From: a virus
IMG/VR virus record: IMGVR_UViG_3300005618_000045
Location: 1 to 29,987 of that record
DNA: 29,987 nucleotides
Direction: 5' to 3' (one strand)
Positions 1 to 7,287 of this stretch are shown in pieces. The notes beneath the pieces are model-generated. The model worked only from the letters and a program-made list of their open reading frames with translations, did not search any database and had not been told where the DNA came from. The position numbers were made by a program, and so were the translations under genes. The stretch's first letter is position 1, and each line of letters starts with the position of its first letter.

Positions 1-165
1 GGCCAAGTTCTAATTTCTGGCAGAGGCATGATTGCTATATTTAGATCAGGTACATCAATTGAATGTAGAAAATGCGGTAACAAATATGTCTTCGGTCAAA
101 AAGATAGCCTACTAAAATCTAATGAATTGGTAGTTATAGCTGAAATCGACGATAACTATGTATAA
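1..165 (+). CDS. Partial small protein with a CxxC pair (5' end outside window)
   Basis: An open frame runs from the first base to a TAA at 163-165 and gives 54 residues of a protein whose start lies upstream of the window. It contains one CxxC pair (C-R-K-C) followed by G-N, like half of a zinc-ribbon knuckle, then an acidic C-terminal tail. No second Cys pair is visible in the part present, so metal binding is only a possibility. It is followed 16 bases later by another small + strand gene, which fits an operon of small phage accessory genes. I do not recognise the family. An internal ATG at 28 could be a start, so a shorter complete protein cannot be excluded. Confidence 0.5.
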   Translation, partial: GQVLISGRGMIAIFRSGTSIECRKCGNKYVFGQKDSLLKSNELVVIAEIDDNYV

Positions 166-181
166 CCTAAGATAACAACTT

Positions 182-373
182 ATGAAATGGGATGATGACG
201 AATTCAAAGACTTGAAATATCAAATTTTCGACCTACTCGTGGATGAGCTAGATCATCATTACCAAAATTTATCACTCAAACAAATTTCAGATGCCATTGA
301 CGATATGTTTGAAAAATTGATTGGGATGAGTGATTCATTTGAAAAAATGATTAATTCGGATAAATCAAAATAA
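182..373 (+). CDS. Small acidic hypothetical protein (63 aa)
   Basis: A 63-residue, strongly acidic protein beginning M-K-W-D-D-D-E and predicted by eye to be mostly helical (regular Leu/Ile/Phe spacing). There are no Cys motifs, signal peptide or membrane segment. Only 16 bases separate it from the preceding frame, consistent with one transcript. The ribosome site is weak. I do not recognise the family. Small acidic proteins are common in phage accessory regions upstream of terminase genes, but no function can be assigned. Confidence 0.55.
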   Translation: MKWDDDEFKDLKYQIFDLLVDELDHHYQNLSLKQISDAIDDMFEKLIGMSDSFEKMINSDKSK

Positions 374-446
374 TCATGTATACAAAATGCCGATTTCCTA
401 TGCATAATCTACCTATCATGCCTAAATTTTAAGGAATTTTAAACAT

Positions 447-659
447 ATGAATGAGTTTAGAAAAAATATGCATGTTGCTTACAAAAAAAAATTATCTGGC
501 ATAATATTAATGTTTGTTAAATCTGTTGATGATGACATTGCTGGATTTGCAAAAGATCCAATTTCTTTTGTCGAAAAATGGGTTGATGGAAACTGTCTTC
601 CAATGGGAGATTTCTCAAAAGAAGATGCCATTAAAGAAATGGAGGCATGGCAAGAATGA
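447..659 (+). CDS. Small hypothetical protein (70 aa)
   Basis: A 70-residue protein with a basic N-terminus (N-E-F-R-K-N, then Y-K-K-K), a short hydrophobic stretch around residues 18-25 (G-I-I-L-M-F-V) and an acidic helical C-terminus. The start at 447 is preceded by AAGGAA at a workable distance. The stop overlaps the next start as ATGA (656-659), which suggests translational coupling. A competing - strand frame over the same bases has no ribosome site and is treated as a shadow. The family is unknown to me. The hydrophobic stretch is too short for a confident membrane call. Confidence 0.65.
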   Translation: MNEFRKNMHVAYKKKLSGIILMFVKSVDDDIAGFAKDPISFVEKWVDGNCLPMGDFSKEDAIKEMEAWQE

Positions 660-1048
660 GCGGAGATTGCGAATCTTGTGGCGAACATTGTCTAGATTGT
701 AAATGTGGGTTTCGATGTGATCCCCCAGGAACAAAATTTGAATTGGGTAGATTTAAATTACCTGAATTTTTACCTATTCCTGATTTTCCTCCAAGATGCC
801 TATGCGTCCAGGCCCTTGATGGTTACGAAACATACAAACTTGAAGACAACATTATTGGCGTTCGGCCGATTTGGTTTAGCGTTAAAGATCGTTTACCACC
901 TGAAAATATTAGAGTTTTAATCCTTTGTAAAGATGGTTATATAGAAATTGAAAAAATAACCTATCCAAAAGATAATAATTTGTGGTCATGCATTAGTAAA
1001 GAAGATATAACCCATTGGATGCCGCTTCCTCAGCCTCCAAAGGATTAA
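656..1048 (+). CDS. Cys-rich protein with C-terminal DUF551-like domain
   Basis: A 130-residue protein in two parts. The first about 25 residues are Cys-rich (C-E-S-C-G-E-H-C-L-D-C-K-C-G), which could be a small metal-binding knuckle. Residues about 70-130 resemble DUF551, a small domain common in phage and prophage genes: W-F-S-V-K-D-R-L-P-P, then V-L-I-L-C-K-D-G, and a closing T-H-W-M-P-L-P. DUF551 has no known activity. I choose the ATG at 656 rather than 647 because GGAGG at about 641-645 is well spaced for 656 and the start overlaps the preceding stop as ATGA. The next gene, 3 bases downstream, looks related. Confidence 0.75.
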   Translation: MSGDCESCGEHCLDCKCGFRCDPPGTKFELGRFKLPEFLPIPDFPPRCLCVQALDGYETYKLEDNIIGVRPIWFSVKDRLPPENIRVLILCKDGYIEIEKITYPKDNNLWSCISKEDITHWMPLPQPPKD

Positions 1049-1050
1049 TT

Positions 1051-1263
1051 ATGCAATGGAAAGATGTTGAAAAAGAACTTCCCAATGATCTACTTAAAAA
1101 ATACCTTGTCAAAAATGCTAATGGCACAATTAAAAAAGCTTTCTTTATGCCTGATCATGCAGCTTGGCGCGCATGGTATAATATGCCCACTTCATATTGG
1201 CTTGAAACGCCCTCAGCTGAATTAATTCTTGATGTCATCGAATGGTCGCTTGACCAACAATAA
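1051..1263 (+). CDS. DUF551-like small protein (70 aa)
   Basis: A 70-residue protein beginning M-Q-W-K-D-V-E-K-E-L-P, the W-x-x-V-x-x-x-L-P opening typical of DUF551-like phage proteins, and closing with V-I-E-W-S in place of the usual T-H-W-M-P. It follows another DUF551-like gene by 2 bases, so the two may be diverged tandem copies. The start at 1051 is preferred over an upstream in-frame ATG at 1015 because the latter lies inside the preceding gene and would add a sequence unlike the domain. The function is unknown. The location just upstream of the terminase pair is typical of such accessory genes. Confidence 0.65.
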   Translation: MQWKDVEKELPNDLLKKYLVKNANGTIKKAFFMPDHAAWRAWYNMPTSYWLETPSAELILDVIEWSLDQQ

Positions 1264-1289
1264 ACCTTTGATTATATTGAAATCAAAAT

Positions 1290-1298
1290 ATGAGGTTA
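1290..1298 (+). promoter_or_regulatory. Recurrent extended ribosome site ATGAGGTTA
   Basis: The 9-mer ATGAGGTTA lies just ahead of the start at 1302. The identical 9-mer occurs at 8171-8179, 17867-17875 and 28995-29003, each time 5-12 bases before a start codon (8185, 17878, 29008). GAGG is the Shine-Dalgarno core and the flanks are also conserved, so this may be an extended ribosome site used at the heads of gene blocks. Confidence 0.6.
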
Positions 1299-1301
1299 AT
1301 A

Positions 1302-1778
1302 ATGGCTTGCGCTCCTTCGCATTTTCCAGGTCCAAAGGTAAACGGAAGACCCCCGACAGATTTAGTGAAATTAGCTGCCGATTTAATTGAATGGTCTTAT
1401 TTACCAGATTCTTTAAATTTAATTGGCTTTAGTTCTCCTCGGAAATTTAGTGTAACTAGACTTGCAGATTATGCAGCTAAAGATAAAGACTTTTCGGATG
1501 CCTTATTACTAGCTAAAGAAAATATTTCTCAAAATAGATTCAAAGCTGCTTGTTTAAAGATTATGCCAGAAGTATTTTACACTAGATGTGAAGGACTTTA
1601 CGACCCATTATATCATAAATATGACCGAGATCAGAAAAAGTTTGATGCTGATTTAAGAAAAGATATTGAGGGTTCAAAGCAATCAACATATAACATAGTG
1701 GTTCCTCATGACCTCGCAATTGGAACTAACATTCCAACCTCGACCATATCAAAAGAAGTTCATTCAAGCTCTAAATAG
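1302..1778 (+). CDS. terS: Probable terminase small subunit
   Basis: A 158-residue protein immediately upstream of, and overlapping by 71 bases, the large terminase gene. That is the usual place for the small subunit, which recognises viral DNA and delivers it to the packaging motor. Residues about 30-75 look like a DNA-binding helix-turn-helix (W-S-Y-L-P-D-S-L, then F-S-V-T-R-L-A-D-Y-A-A-K-D) followed by a helical Leu/Ala-rich stretch, as in small terminases with the 'S-x-x-x-L-A-x-x-A' pattern. I start at 1302 because the ATGAGGTTA ribosome site is 4 bases upstream. The track-style start at 1290 lies within that site. The assignment rests mainly on position and this HTH-like pattern. Confidence 0.7.
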   Translation: MACAPSHFPGPKVNGRPPTDLVKLAADLIEWSYLPDSLNLIGFSSPRKFSVTRLADYAAKDKDFSDALLLAKENISQNRFKAACLKIMPEVFYTRCEGLYDPLYHKYDRDQKKFDADLRKDIEGSKQSTYNIVVPHDLAIGTNIPTSTISKEVHSSSK

Positions 1779-3069
1779 TGGCACAAAGCGTGCAGTCTGG
1801 GTAGTTCATCGACGCGGTGGCAAGGACGTTACCGCATTCAATTGGGCTATTCTTCAATTGCTGCTTAATCCTGGATGGACTGCATTCCATATCCTTCCTA
1901 CATATTCACAAGCAAAAAAAGTTATTTGGGATTCATCTACAAATGATGGTCAGCGAATTCTTGATTACATTCCTAAAGAATGTATTGAATCTAAGAATGG
2001 CCATGAAATGAAAATAAGGTTATCTAATGGATCTTTATATCAGCTTATTGGAAGCGATAATATTGATAGTCTTGTTGGGAGCAATCCCAAAATTATTATC
2101 TTTAGTGAATACGCCATTCAATCGCCAGCAGCTTGGGACTATTTACGTCCTATATTGGATGTTAACAGGGGGTATGCTATCTTTATTAGTACTCCTCGTG
2201 GTAAGAATCATTTCTATGACCTAATGAATATGGCAAAATCCTCTAAGGATTGGTTTTGTGAGGTATTGCCAATAAGCGCAACAGGCGTGTTAAATGATGA
2301 AGACATTCAAAAGATGCGCGACGAAGGCGTATCAGAAGAACACATTCAACAAGAATTCTATTGTAGCTTTAACAGAGGGGTTGAGGGAAGTTATTATGGC
2401 AGACTTATTGAAAAGGTTAGAGAAGAAAAACGCATCTGCAACGTTCCTTATGAAACTAGATCCCCAGTAAATACAGCAATGGATATTGGGTATCACGATG
2501 CTACTTCAATAGTATTTTGGCAAGAAATTGGTGGTGAACTAAGAATTATAGATTTTTATGAAGCTCAAGGAGAGGGTCCAGAACATTACGTTAAATTAAT
2601 CAAAAGTAAATCATATTTATACGGTTCTCATTATGTTCCTCATGATGCTGGCGCAGGTTCAGCTCAAACAGGAAGAACTTATCAGGATATTATGTGGGAA
2701 CTTGGATTAAAAACAGTACTCCTTGAACGTGAAATAGATAAACAGGTAGGCATAGATGCTGTTAGAGCCATGCTTAGTATAGTTTTTATTGATGGAAACA
2801 AATGCTCTCATCTCATTAAATGTCTTGAGAACTATCATAAGAAGTTTAATGAAAAACAAAATTGTTATGGAGACTCACCCGTTCATGACTGGACTAGCCA
2901 CGCTGCTGATTCGGTTAGGTACATGGCTAATGCCAGAATCCAATATGGACGCGGTCCTGGATCAATGACAAAAGATTCTTTAGATCGATTGAAGGCTAAT
3001 ACACCGTATGCAAAGAAACAACCTGCTCAACTTCCACCAAATAACAATCCGTATTCATTTAGAAGGTAA
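1708..3069 (+). CDS. terL: Terminase large subunit (packaging ATPase/nuclease)
   Basis: A 453-residue protein with the two-domain layout of large terminases. The N-terminal ATPase has a Walker A variant R-R-G-G-K-D at residues 35-40 and a Walker B K-I-I-I-F-S-E-Y-A at 128-136, with Glu as the catalytic residue. The C-terminal RNase H-fold nuclease shows acidic positions D259 (A-M-D-I-G), D313 (P-H-D-A-G-A-G) and D394/D401 (H-D-W-T-S-H-A-A-D-S). It pumps DNA into the prohead through the portal and cuts the concatemer. Length and motif spacing are normal and the gene looks intact. The long 71-base overlap with the preceding gene suggests coupled translation. This is one of the safest calls in the window. 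Confidence 0.95.
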   Translation: MTSQLELTFQPRPYQKKFIQALNSGTKRAVWVVHRRGGKDVTAFNWAILQLLLNPGWTAFHILPTYSQAKKVIWDSSTNDGQRILDYIPKECIESKNGHEMKIRLSNGSLYQLIGSDNIDSLVGSNPKIIIFSEYAIQSPAAWDYLRPILDVNRGYAIFISTPRGKNHFYDLMNMAKSSKDWFCEVLPISATGVLNDEDIQKMRDEGVSEEHIQQEFYCSFNRGVEGSYYGRLIEKVREEKRICNVPYETRSPVNTAMDIGYHDATSIVFWQEIGGELRIIDFYEAQGEGPEHYVKLIKSKSYLYGSHYVPHDAGAGSAQTGRTYQDIMWELGLKTVLLEREIDKQVGIDAVRAMLSIVFIDGNKCSHLIKCLENYHKKFNEKQNCYGDSPVHDWTSHAADSVRYMANARIQYGRGPGSMTKDSLDRLKANTPYAKKQPAQLPPNNNPYSFRR

Positions 3070-3072
3070 TCA

Positions 3073-3318
3073 ATGACAACTGAAGACGCAGAATATATAA
3101 AAGAAGTTTTTAATAAAGAAATAACTAAACTTAGAAAAGAAATATGGTATTTATCTCAGGCAGATTTGTTAAGACACTATTGCCAAGAAGATATTAATAG
3201 AGCATTTCATTATTTTAATGCTTATCCGATCATGGACTCACTCAACAGAAAATCTTTAGAAGTGCTTATTGAATGCTGTCAAAATGCAGAACTTTATCGA
3301 ATGGGTAAAAATAGATGA
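3073..3318 (+). CDS. Small hypothetical protein between terminase and portal (81 aa)
   Basis: An 81-residue, charged, mostly helical protein. An N-terminal E/K-rich stretch (about residues 5-25) could form a short coiled coil, followed by a Tyr/His-rich middle and a C-terminal Leu/Ile helix. It starts 3 bases after the large terminase stop and has AAGG upstream. A gene at this spot sometimes encodes a packaging accessory factor, but nothing in the sequence shows that here. Family not recognised. Confidence 0.65.
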   Translation: MTTEDAEYIKEVFNKEITKLRKEIWYLSQADLLRHYCQEDINRAFHYFNAYPIMDSLNRKSLEVLIECCQNAELYRMGKNR

Positions 3319-3393
3319 AGAAATATCCACAATGACAATTTTATTTTATTATCACTTTAATGTATAAGTAAGATTTTACTATTAGGTGATATT

Positions 3394-5433
3394 ATGACAA
3401 GTGGAATGCTCGAAAGGAGTCAGGTTGTCCCGAACGTTTACCAAAGCTATTATCAAGATGGTAAAAGAGATATTGTAGCCGAGGCAGATGCACGATATCA
3501 ACAGAATTTATCGGCTTGGCAGCTTTTCTTTTATGAGCAGTTAATTGACAGAAAAGTTTATCTTGGCGACCAGCGTTTTCTAAATATGTATTCAGGTTTG
3601 AGTTATGAGCATCAAAAATGGGTATTCAATAACTCAATGCCTGTAGTCAATATGGTTTGCGGACGTCAGCGTCAGCATCGCAAAGCAACTCAAATGATTC
3701 CAGTACATGGATCTAGCGATAAGACAGCATCTCAAGCAACCAAATGCATTCAATCAGCCTATTATAATGACGATACATATAACACTCATTCAGCATGTTT
3801 TAAAGAAGCAGCAGGCATAACTGGTCTAGCTTTAGAGCATTCTTGGATAGACTATAGGCGAGATCCTATTTGCGGAGACTTGCGCACTGAATGCCTTAGT
3901 GCTGACATGATAATGATGGATGCATTTTGGCGTGAAATGGATTTAAGCGATTGTCAATTCATACGCACTCGCAAATATCTCTGGAAAGAACAAGTTAAAC
4001 AGATGTTGCCGGGTCGAGAGCATGATATTGATATGCTCAATGACCAAGCTTATTTTGATACTAAGTTTACATACATGCCTCAGCAATATAATATCAGGCG
4101 TAAAGGTTTCCTAGCATATGATGAATATTGGTATTTAACCGAACGTATGGCAACATTTATTGTCGATCCTGAAACATATGAAAGCACGGAGGTGGACTTT
4201 GATCGAGAAGAAATGGAACAACTCAAAGTACAATTTCCGCAAGTTGTCGTGGTTAAGGAAAAAGTGCCTACTGTGCATCTTGCTATCATTGTTAACAATA
4301 CTTGCTTCTATGATGGGCCAAATCCTCTTGGCGTAGATATGTATCCTTTTATACCTTTTGTTGGGTATCATGATCTTGCTAATAATAACTATGCATTTCG
4401 TTACCAAGGTATTATTAGAAATATAAGAGATAGTCAATACCTTTATAATTACCGCAAGCAATTAGAATTGGACCTATTAGCGGCGCAATTTTCAGGTGTT
4501 GACGTCGAAGAAGATGCGTTAATTGATGATAGTGATGCTTTTAAGGTAGGACCGGGAAAAGTTAGATTCTTAAAGAAAGGTAGACTTAATGCGCTCGTTG
4601 ACAAGCCAGGAGCAAATATTAATCCTGCTAACTATCAGGCAACCCAATTCCTTAAAGAGGATATACAATCAAATGCCGGAGTTACGCCAGAATTGCTGGG
4701 ACAAGCGGAAGACAGTGATGTGGGTATTACAGAACAATTGCGTCAGGGTGCAGCTCTCACCACTTTACAAGAGTTATTCGACAACCTCGACTTATCACAG
4801 CGTAATGCTGGCAGGCTACATTGGGCGCTTATTCAGAAGAATTATACCCTTGGAAAGATTAGAAGGATGATCGAGGAAGACCCAACGAATGAATTCCGTG
4901 ATAAGTCATTCCAGAGATACGACGCTGTTGTTGCTAATGCGCCTCTAACAAATACTACAAAGCAACTTGCATTCATCCAGAAATACCAGCTATGGAAAGA
5001 TGGATTGCCTATCCCTGTCGATCAATTGCTTGCTGACGTTGATATGCAAGATAAAGACAAGCTAATAGAATCAATTCAGCAACAGCAACAGCAACAAGCA
5101 CAACAAGAACAACAAATGGCACAGCTTCAGATGCAGAATCAACAGATTGTTAATGAGTCATTGCAATCTAAGGCTATTAGCGATCGCGCACTTGCAGAAG
5201 AACGAATTCAGAAAGGCCACCTCGAACAAGTTTCATTGATGACTAAATACAATGAATCTGAGCATCAAAAAGCATCTGCAACACTTGATAAGGTTAAAGC
5301 TGCAAAAGAAGTGGAATCTATGCATATTGAAGATTTCGTTAAGGTATTTACCTTGATAGAAAATATTCAAAAAAGACAAGATGATAAAGAAATAGCAATG
5401 TCACAACCGAAAGGAGTTTCAAATGGGACATAG
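3394..5433 (+). CDS. Portal protein, P22 gp1-like
   Basis: A 679-residue protein directly after the terminase block. Its length and features fit the P22-type portal family (P22 gp1 is about 725 residues). These include an N-terminal R-Y-Q-Q-N-L-S-A-W-Q-like helix, the R-Q-R-Q-H-R-K segment near residue 93, and an aromatic- and Asp-rich core. A helical C-terminal region holds Q-rich and coiled-coil sequence (about residues 565-640, with a run of seven Gln), reminiscent of the P22 portal barrel. The dodecameric portal forms the DNA entry vertex, binds the large terminase and seats the tail. The ATG at 3394 has AGGTGA upstream. Its 3' end overlaps the next gene by 11 bases. Confidence 0.9.
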   Translation: MTSGMLERSQVVPNVYQSYYQDGKRDIVAEADARYQQNLSAWQLFFYEQLIDRKVYLGDQRFLNMYSGLSYEHQKWVFNNSMPVVNMVCGRQRQHRKATQMIPVHGSSDKTASQATKCIQSAYYNDDTYNTHSACFKEAAGITGLALEHSWIDYRRDPICGDLRTECLSADMIMMDAFWREMDLSDCQFIRTRKYLWKEQVKQMLPGREHDIDMLNDQAYFDTKFTYMPQQYNIRRKGFLAYDEYWYLTERMATFIVDPETYESTEVDFDREEMEQLKVQFPQVVVVKEKVPTVHLAIIVNNTCFYDGPNPLGVDMYPFIPFVGYHDLANNNYAFRYQGIIRNIRDSQYLYNYRKQLELDLLAAQFSGVDVEEDALIDDSDAFKVGPGKVRFLKKGRLNALVDKPGANINPANYQATQFLKEDIQSNAGVTPELLGQAEDSDVGITEQLRQGAALTTLQELFDNLDLSQRNAGRLHWALIQKNYTLGKIRRMIEEDPTNEFRDKSFQRYDAVVANAPLTNTTKQLAFIQKYQLWKDGLPIPVDQLLADVDMQDKDKLIESIQQQQQQQAQQEQQMAQLQMQNQQIVNESLQSKAISDRALAEERIQKGHLEQVSLMTKYNESEHQKASATLDKVKAAKEVESMHIEDFVKVFTLIENIQKRQDDKEIAMSQPKGVSNGT

Positions 5434-5632
5434 TCATAAAAATACATCTATGGGTGGATCTGGGAAGGGTAATACTGGAGCAGATTATAGCAAGATCAAA
5501 GAAAACCATGATCCAAAGCCACCAGCAGGCGCAAGCAATAGCTACGAGCAAGTAAGAAAAAAGATCGATCATCATGATGATAGGTCACTCGCTCACAAGC
5601 CATATACACGCGAAAAGATGATGAATAAATAA
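5423..5632 (+). CDS. Small Gly/Lys/His-rich protein after portal (69 aa)
   Basis: A 69-residue hydrophilic, low-complexity protein starting M-G-H-S-H-K-N, with a G-x-G-K-G segment and a His/Asp run (H-H-D-D). It is likely disordered. The start overlaps the portal 3' end by 11 bases and has an excellent AAGGAG site 6 bases upstream, which supports real expression. Similar tiny polar proteins recur at 5935, 6117 and 6444, so this is a cluster of small proteins between portal and scaffold. They could be minor virion or assembly factors, but that is inference. Confidence 0.7.
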   Translation: MGHSHKNTSMGGSGKGNTGADYSKIKENHDPKPPAGASNSYEQVRKKIDHHDDRSLAHKPYTREKMMNK

Positions 5633-5638
5633 TCATTT

Positions 5639-5742
5639 CCTATTGTAGCTCAGCAGTGAGAGCGCGATGATCCGTTTTGCGGTAGGGATTGAGCCTCTTA
5701 AGTAAACGGGGAGAGGTCGCAGGTGCAATTCCTGCCAATAGG
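5639..5742 (+). tRNA. tRNA-like sequence 1, expanded anticodon region (non-canonical)
   Basis: The ends form a 7-bp acceptor-like stem (CCTATTG 5639-5645 with CAATAGG 5736-5742). Next comes TA and a textbook D arm (GCTC, 8-base loop, GAGC). A perfect T arm (GCAGG, 7-base loop, CCTGC, 5719-5735) is preceded by a typical AGGTC variable loop. Between D arm and variable loop there are about 49 bases where a normal tRNA has about 18. I could not fold a standard 5-bp anticodon stem with a 7-base loop there. The inner bases can form other stems (TCCGTTT with AAACGGG). No CCA is encoded. It may be an interrupted tRNA, a degraded tRNA, or a tRNA mimic, and no amino acid can be assigned. Confidence 0.5.
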
Positions 5743-5749
5743 TTTTTAT

Positions 5750-5840
5750 GGATTCTGTAGACTCAACTGGAAGAGCGGCGGTTGTACAGGTAAAGCTGTT
5801 ATATGCAGGTTGTTGGTTCGAATCCAACCAGAGTCCACCA
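5750..5840 (+). tRNA. tRNA-like sequence 2, encoded CCA, unusual anticodon region
   Basis: GGATTCTG (5750-5757) pairs with CAGAGTCC (5829-5836) as an 8-bp acceptor with one G.T pair, followed by discriminator A and an encoded CCA (5838-5840). The T arm is perfect (GTTGG, loop TTCGAAT, CCAAC; 5812-5828). The D loop carries the conserved GG, but its stem is only about 3 bp. From the D arm to the T arm there are 35 bases with no good anticodon stem. The best local hairpin is ACAG with CTGT around GTAAAG. A GTA triplet preceded by T is a possible Tyr anticodon, but its flanks do not pair. At 91 nt it is class II size. Likely a real tRNA-related RNA, identity unresolved. Confidence 0.6.
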
Positions 5841-5864
5841 TTTTATAAAAAGGATAAATAATTT

Positions 5865-5922
5865 TTGAGGCAGGGAGCGAACGCGATTGGTGCAGCTGCA
5901 AGAGCCTTGCCTCAACTTTTTT
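5865..5922 (+). terminator. Terminator-like hairpin with T-tract
   Basis: An 8-bp perfect stem (TTGAGGCA 5865-5872 with TGCCTCAA 5908-5915) encloses 35 bases that can form a further inner stem, followed by C and six T. It sits after the two tRNA-like sequences and just before the gene at 5935. It could end the portal/tRNA transcript or be a third structured RNA in the same array. The long loop is unusual for a simple intrinsic terminator. Confidence 0.5.
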
Positions 5923-5934
5923 AAAGGATAAACT

Positions 5935-6111
5935 ATGTCAAAAATAAAGATCATTCCGGAAGCTGTTAAGCCGATGGTGCCAAAAAATAAAAACTTGAAT
6001 CAAACAGAGCCACGTTTCCGTGCTCCTGGTGGTAAGCCTCCATTGCAATTGGAAAAGAGCTATAATCGTGCAGGTGGCTTTAACGAAAAAGAACCAAAGA
6101 CTAGAGGATAA
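5935..6111 (+). CDS. Small basic Pro/Lys-rich protein (58 aa)
   Basis: A 58-residue basic protein, M-S-K-I-K-I-I-P-E-A-V-K-P, ending G-F-N-E-K-E-P-K-T-R-G, with R-A-P-G-G-K-P-P in the middle. An AAAGGAT ribosome site lies about 5 bases upstream of the ATG at 5935. The next gene starts 5 bases after its stop. Composition suggests a disordered, nucleic-acid- or virion-associated peptide. No recognised family. The ribosome site, tight spacing and similar neighbours are the reasons for calling it a gene. Confidence 0.6.
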   Translation: MSKIKIIPEAVKPMVPKNKNLNQTEPRFRAPGGKPPLQLEKSYNRAGGFNEKEPKTRG

Positions 6112-6116
6112 ATAAT

Positions 6117-6374
6117 ATGGCTGCTAATCCTAAACCATTGAGAAAAGAACATAAAAGCATGTCTTCAGAAACGCGAGAACATGGTAAAAAATTATATCCA
6201 CATAAAGGAACAAGAAAAGCTGTAATAGAAACAAAAGTTAAATCAGAAAAAAGTCGACCAATGGGAAAGAGATTAGCCAAATTTGCAAAAAGTGAAGGGG
6301 CTGCGGATTATGGTCAAATGAGAAAAGAAAAAAGAGAAGCAGCAGCAAAGCATATGAAAATGCATGGTGGTTAA
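6117..6374 (+). CDS. Small Lys-rich basic protein (85 aa)
   Basis: An 85-residue, very basic protein with repeated K/R-E patterns (R-K-E-H-K-S, E-K-R-E-A-A-A-K-H) and no hydrophobic core, hence probably helical or disordered and possibly nucleic-acid binding. It has GAGGAT upstream of the ATG and sits 5 bases after the preceding gene and 2 bases before the next start. It resembles the other tiny basic proteins in this cluster in composition but not clearly in sequence. No family recognised. Confidence 0.65.
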   Translation: MAANPKPLRKEHKSMSSETREHGKKLYPHKGTRKAVIETKVKSEKSRPMGKRLAKFAKSEGAADYGQMRKEKREAAAKHMKMHGG

Positions 6375-6376
6375 AT

Positions 6377-6490
6377 ATGTTTATTGATTGGGAATTAGTT
6401 GAAAAATGTGCAGGAATAACAGAGGAATTATTAGGTATATCTAATGACAATGATCCCGCCAAAAATCAAGAAGCTTCCGAATATACATAA
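6377..6490 (+). CDS. Tiny hypothetical protein (37 aa)
   Basis: A 37-residue acidic frame (M-F-I-D-W-E-L-V-E-K-C-A-G) starting 2 bases after the preceding stop. Its 3' half overlaps the better-supported frame at 6444-6581 in another register, so it may be a short coupling peptide or not a gene. Position and an open frame from the operon junction are the only support. Confidence 0.35.
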   Translation: MFIDWELVEKCAGITEELLGISNDNDPAKNQEASEYT

Positions 6491-6581
6491 GCCAGTCGGT
6501 TACAAAATGTCACCGACTCAAAGCTCAATGCACAGCAATAGATCTCTCTATATGGGTGGAAGCAAGATGAGGAATTCATGA
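6444..6581 (+). CDS. Tiny polar protein (45 aa)
   Basis: A 45-residue basic protein. It begins M-T-M-I-P-P-K-I-K-K-L-P and its C-terminus is Ser/Met/Gly-rich (S-S-M-H-S-N-R-S, Y-M-G-G-S-K-M-R-N-S). Its stop overlaps the next gene's start as ATGA (6578-6581), the junction type used throughout this operon. That, and the similarity in style to the M-G-G-S protein at 5423, favour a real gene. An alternative start at 6450 is possible. Function unknown. Confidence 0.5.
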   Translation: MTMIPPKIKKLPNIHKPVGYKMSPTQSSMHSNRSLYMGGSKMRNS

Positions 6582-6865
6582 ATGGAAATTATTCTTCGCA
6601 ATTTATATATAAACCTCCTGAAGTAGAAGGTGAAATACCTCCTAAATTGCCAATTCGTTATTTAACAGATAAATTTGTCATAAATCTAAGAAAAAGCGAA
6701 GAATATTGCGCTGATTGTGAAGCAATATCTCATTATGCAACATTGCAAAACATAAATTTCAAGGATGGCAATACAGATTTTTCAGAATGTTTAGAAAAAT
6801 TAAGAGATGCTCTTTGTTTTGTTCTTGAAAATGTTGATTGGCCTACAAATGATGGTGAAAAGTAA
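6578..6865 (+). CDS. Hypothetical protein (95 aa)
   Basis: A 95-residue acidic protein, N-terminally Pro-rich (K-P-P-E-V-E-G-E-I-P-P-K-L-P) and then helical with a C-x-x-C pair near residue 45 (Y-C-A-D-C-E) and two further Cys (C70, C80). It overlaps the preceding stop (ATGA) and shares one base with the next start (TAATG), so it is translationally embedded in the operon. I do not recognise it. Confidence 0.65.
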   Translation: MNGNYSSQFIYKPPEVEGEIPPKLPIRYLTDKFVINLRKSEEYCADCEAISHYATLQNINFKDGNTDFSECLEKLRDALCFVLENVDWPTNDGEK

Positions 6866-7287
6866 TGTTTAGTACTCCTGAAGTCGGCGAAATCCTGCAA
6901 GCTGCATTGCCTAAATTCAAGGCTCATATAGAAAGCATTGTGCAGCAGCAATACGATATGTGCATGAAGAAAGGTTTCGATTTAAAGAAATATTATATCT
7001 GGATTCTCTATTACAAAAATAACCATACAAATAAACTAGTCTTTCGCCCGGCAATCTGTCGCGTAACACGTCCTAGTCCTTATCAAGATGAAGACATGTT
7101 TCTTTGGTCAGTCACCGATTATGACCACGTAAAATTTGAATATGCCATTCCTAAAAAAGAAACGTTAAATTACATTCTTGCAAATCCAGATAAATTCGAT
7201 AAAGAGCATGTAACAATGCTTAGAAATTATTGCAATGATAAAATTGACAAAATCGAAGATTACATCATTCAAGGCAAAATAGTCTAA
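6865..7287 (+). CDS. Hypothetical protein between portal and scaffold (140 aa)
   Basis: A 140-residue mixed alpha/beta protein with an aromatic-rich centre (K-K-Y-Y-I-W-I-L-Y-Y-K-N) and a C-terminal helix (D-K-I-D-K-I-E-D-Y). It starts on the last base of the preceding stop. No signal, membrane segment or catalytic motif is evident. It lies just before a promoter-like spacer and the scaffold gene. Family not recognised. Confidence 0.65.
   Translation: MFSTPEVGEILQAALPKFKAHIESIVQQQYDMCMKKGFDLKKYYIWILYYKNNHTNKLVFRPAICRVTRPSPYQDEDMFLWSVTDYDHVKFEYAIPKKETLNYILANPDKFDKEHVTMLRNYCNDKIDKIEDYIIQGKIV

Noticed and set aside
1708-1778. Programmed frameshift joining the terminase subunits
   Set aside because: The large subunit has its own ATG and a complete N-terminus; a simple overlap with coupled translation is enough.
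3319-3393. Promoter ahead of the portal gene
   Set aside because: The 75-base AT-rich gap holds only weak -10-like sequence without a matching -35, not enough for a call.
5068-5118. Gln-codon repeat in the portal gene as an unstable microsatellite
   Set aside because: CAA/CAG codons are mixed and the Q-rich helix is normal for the portal C-terminus.
5633-5827. A - strand frame of 64 aa over the tRNA-like sequences
   Set aside because: It is the reverse reading of the tRNA-like RNAs and has no ribosome site.
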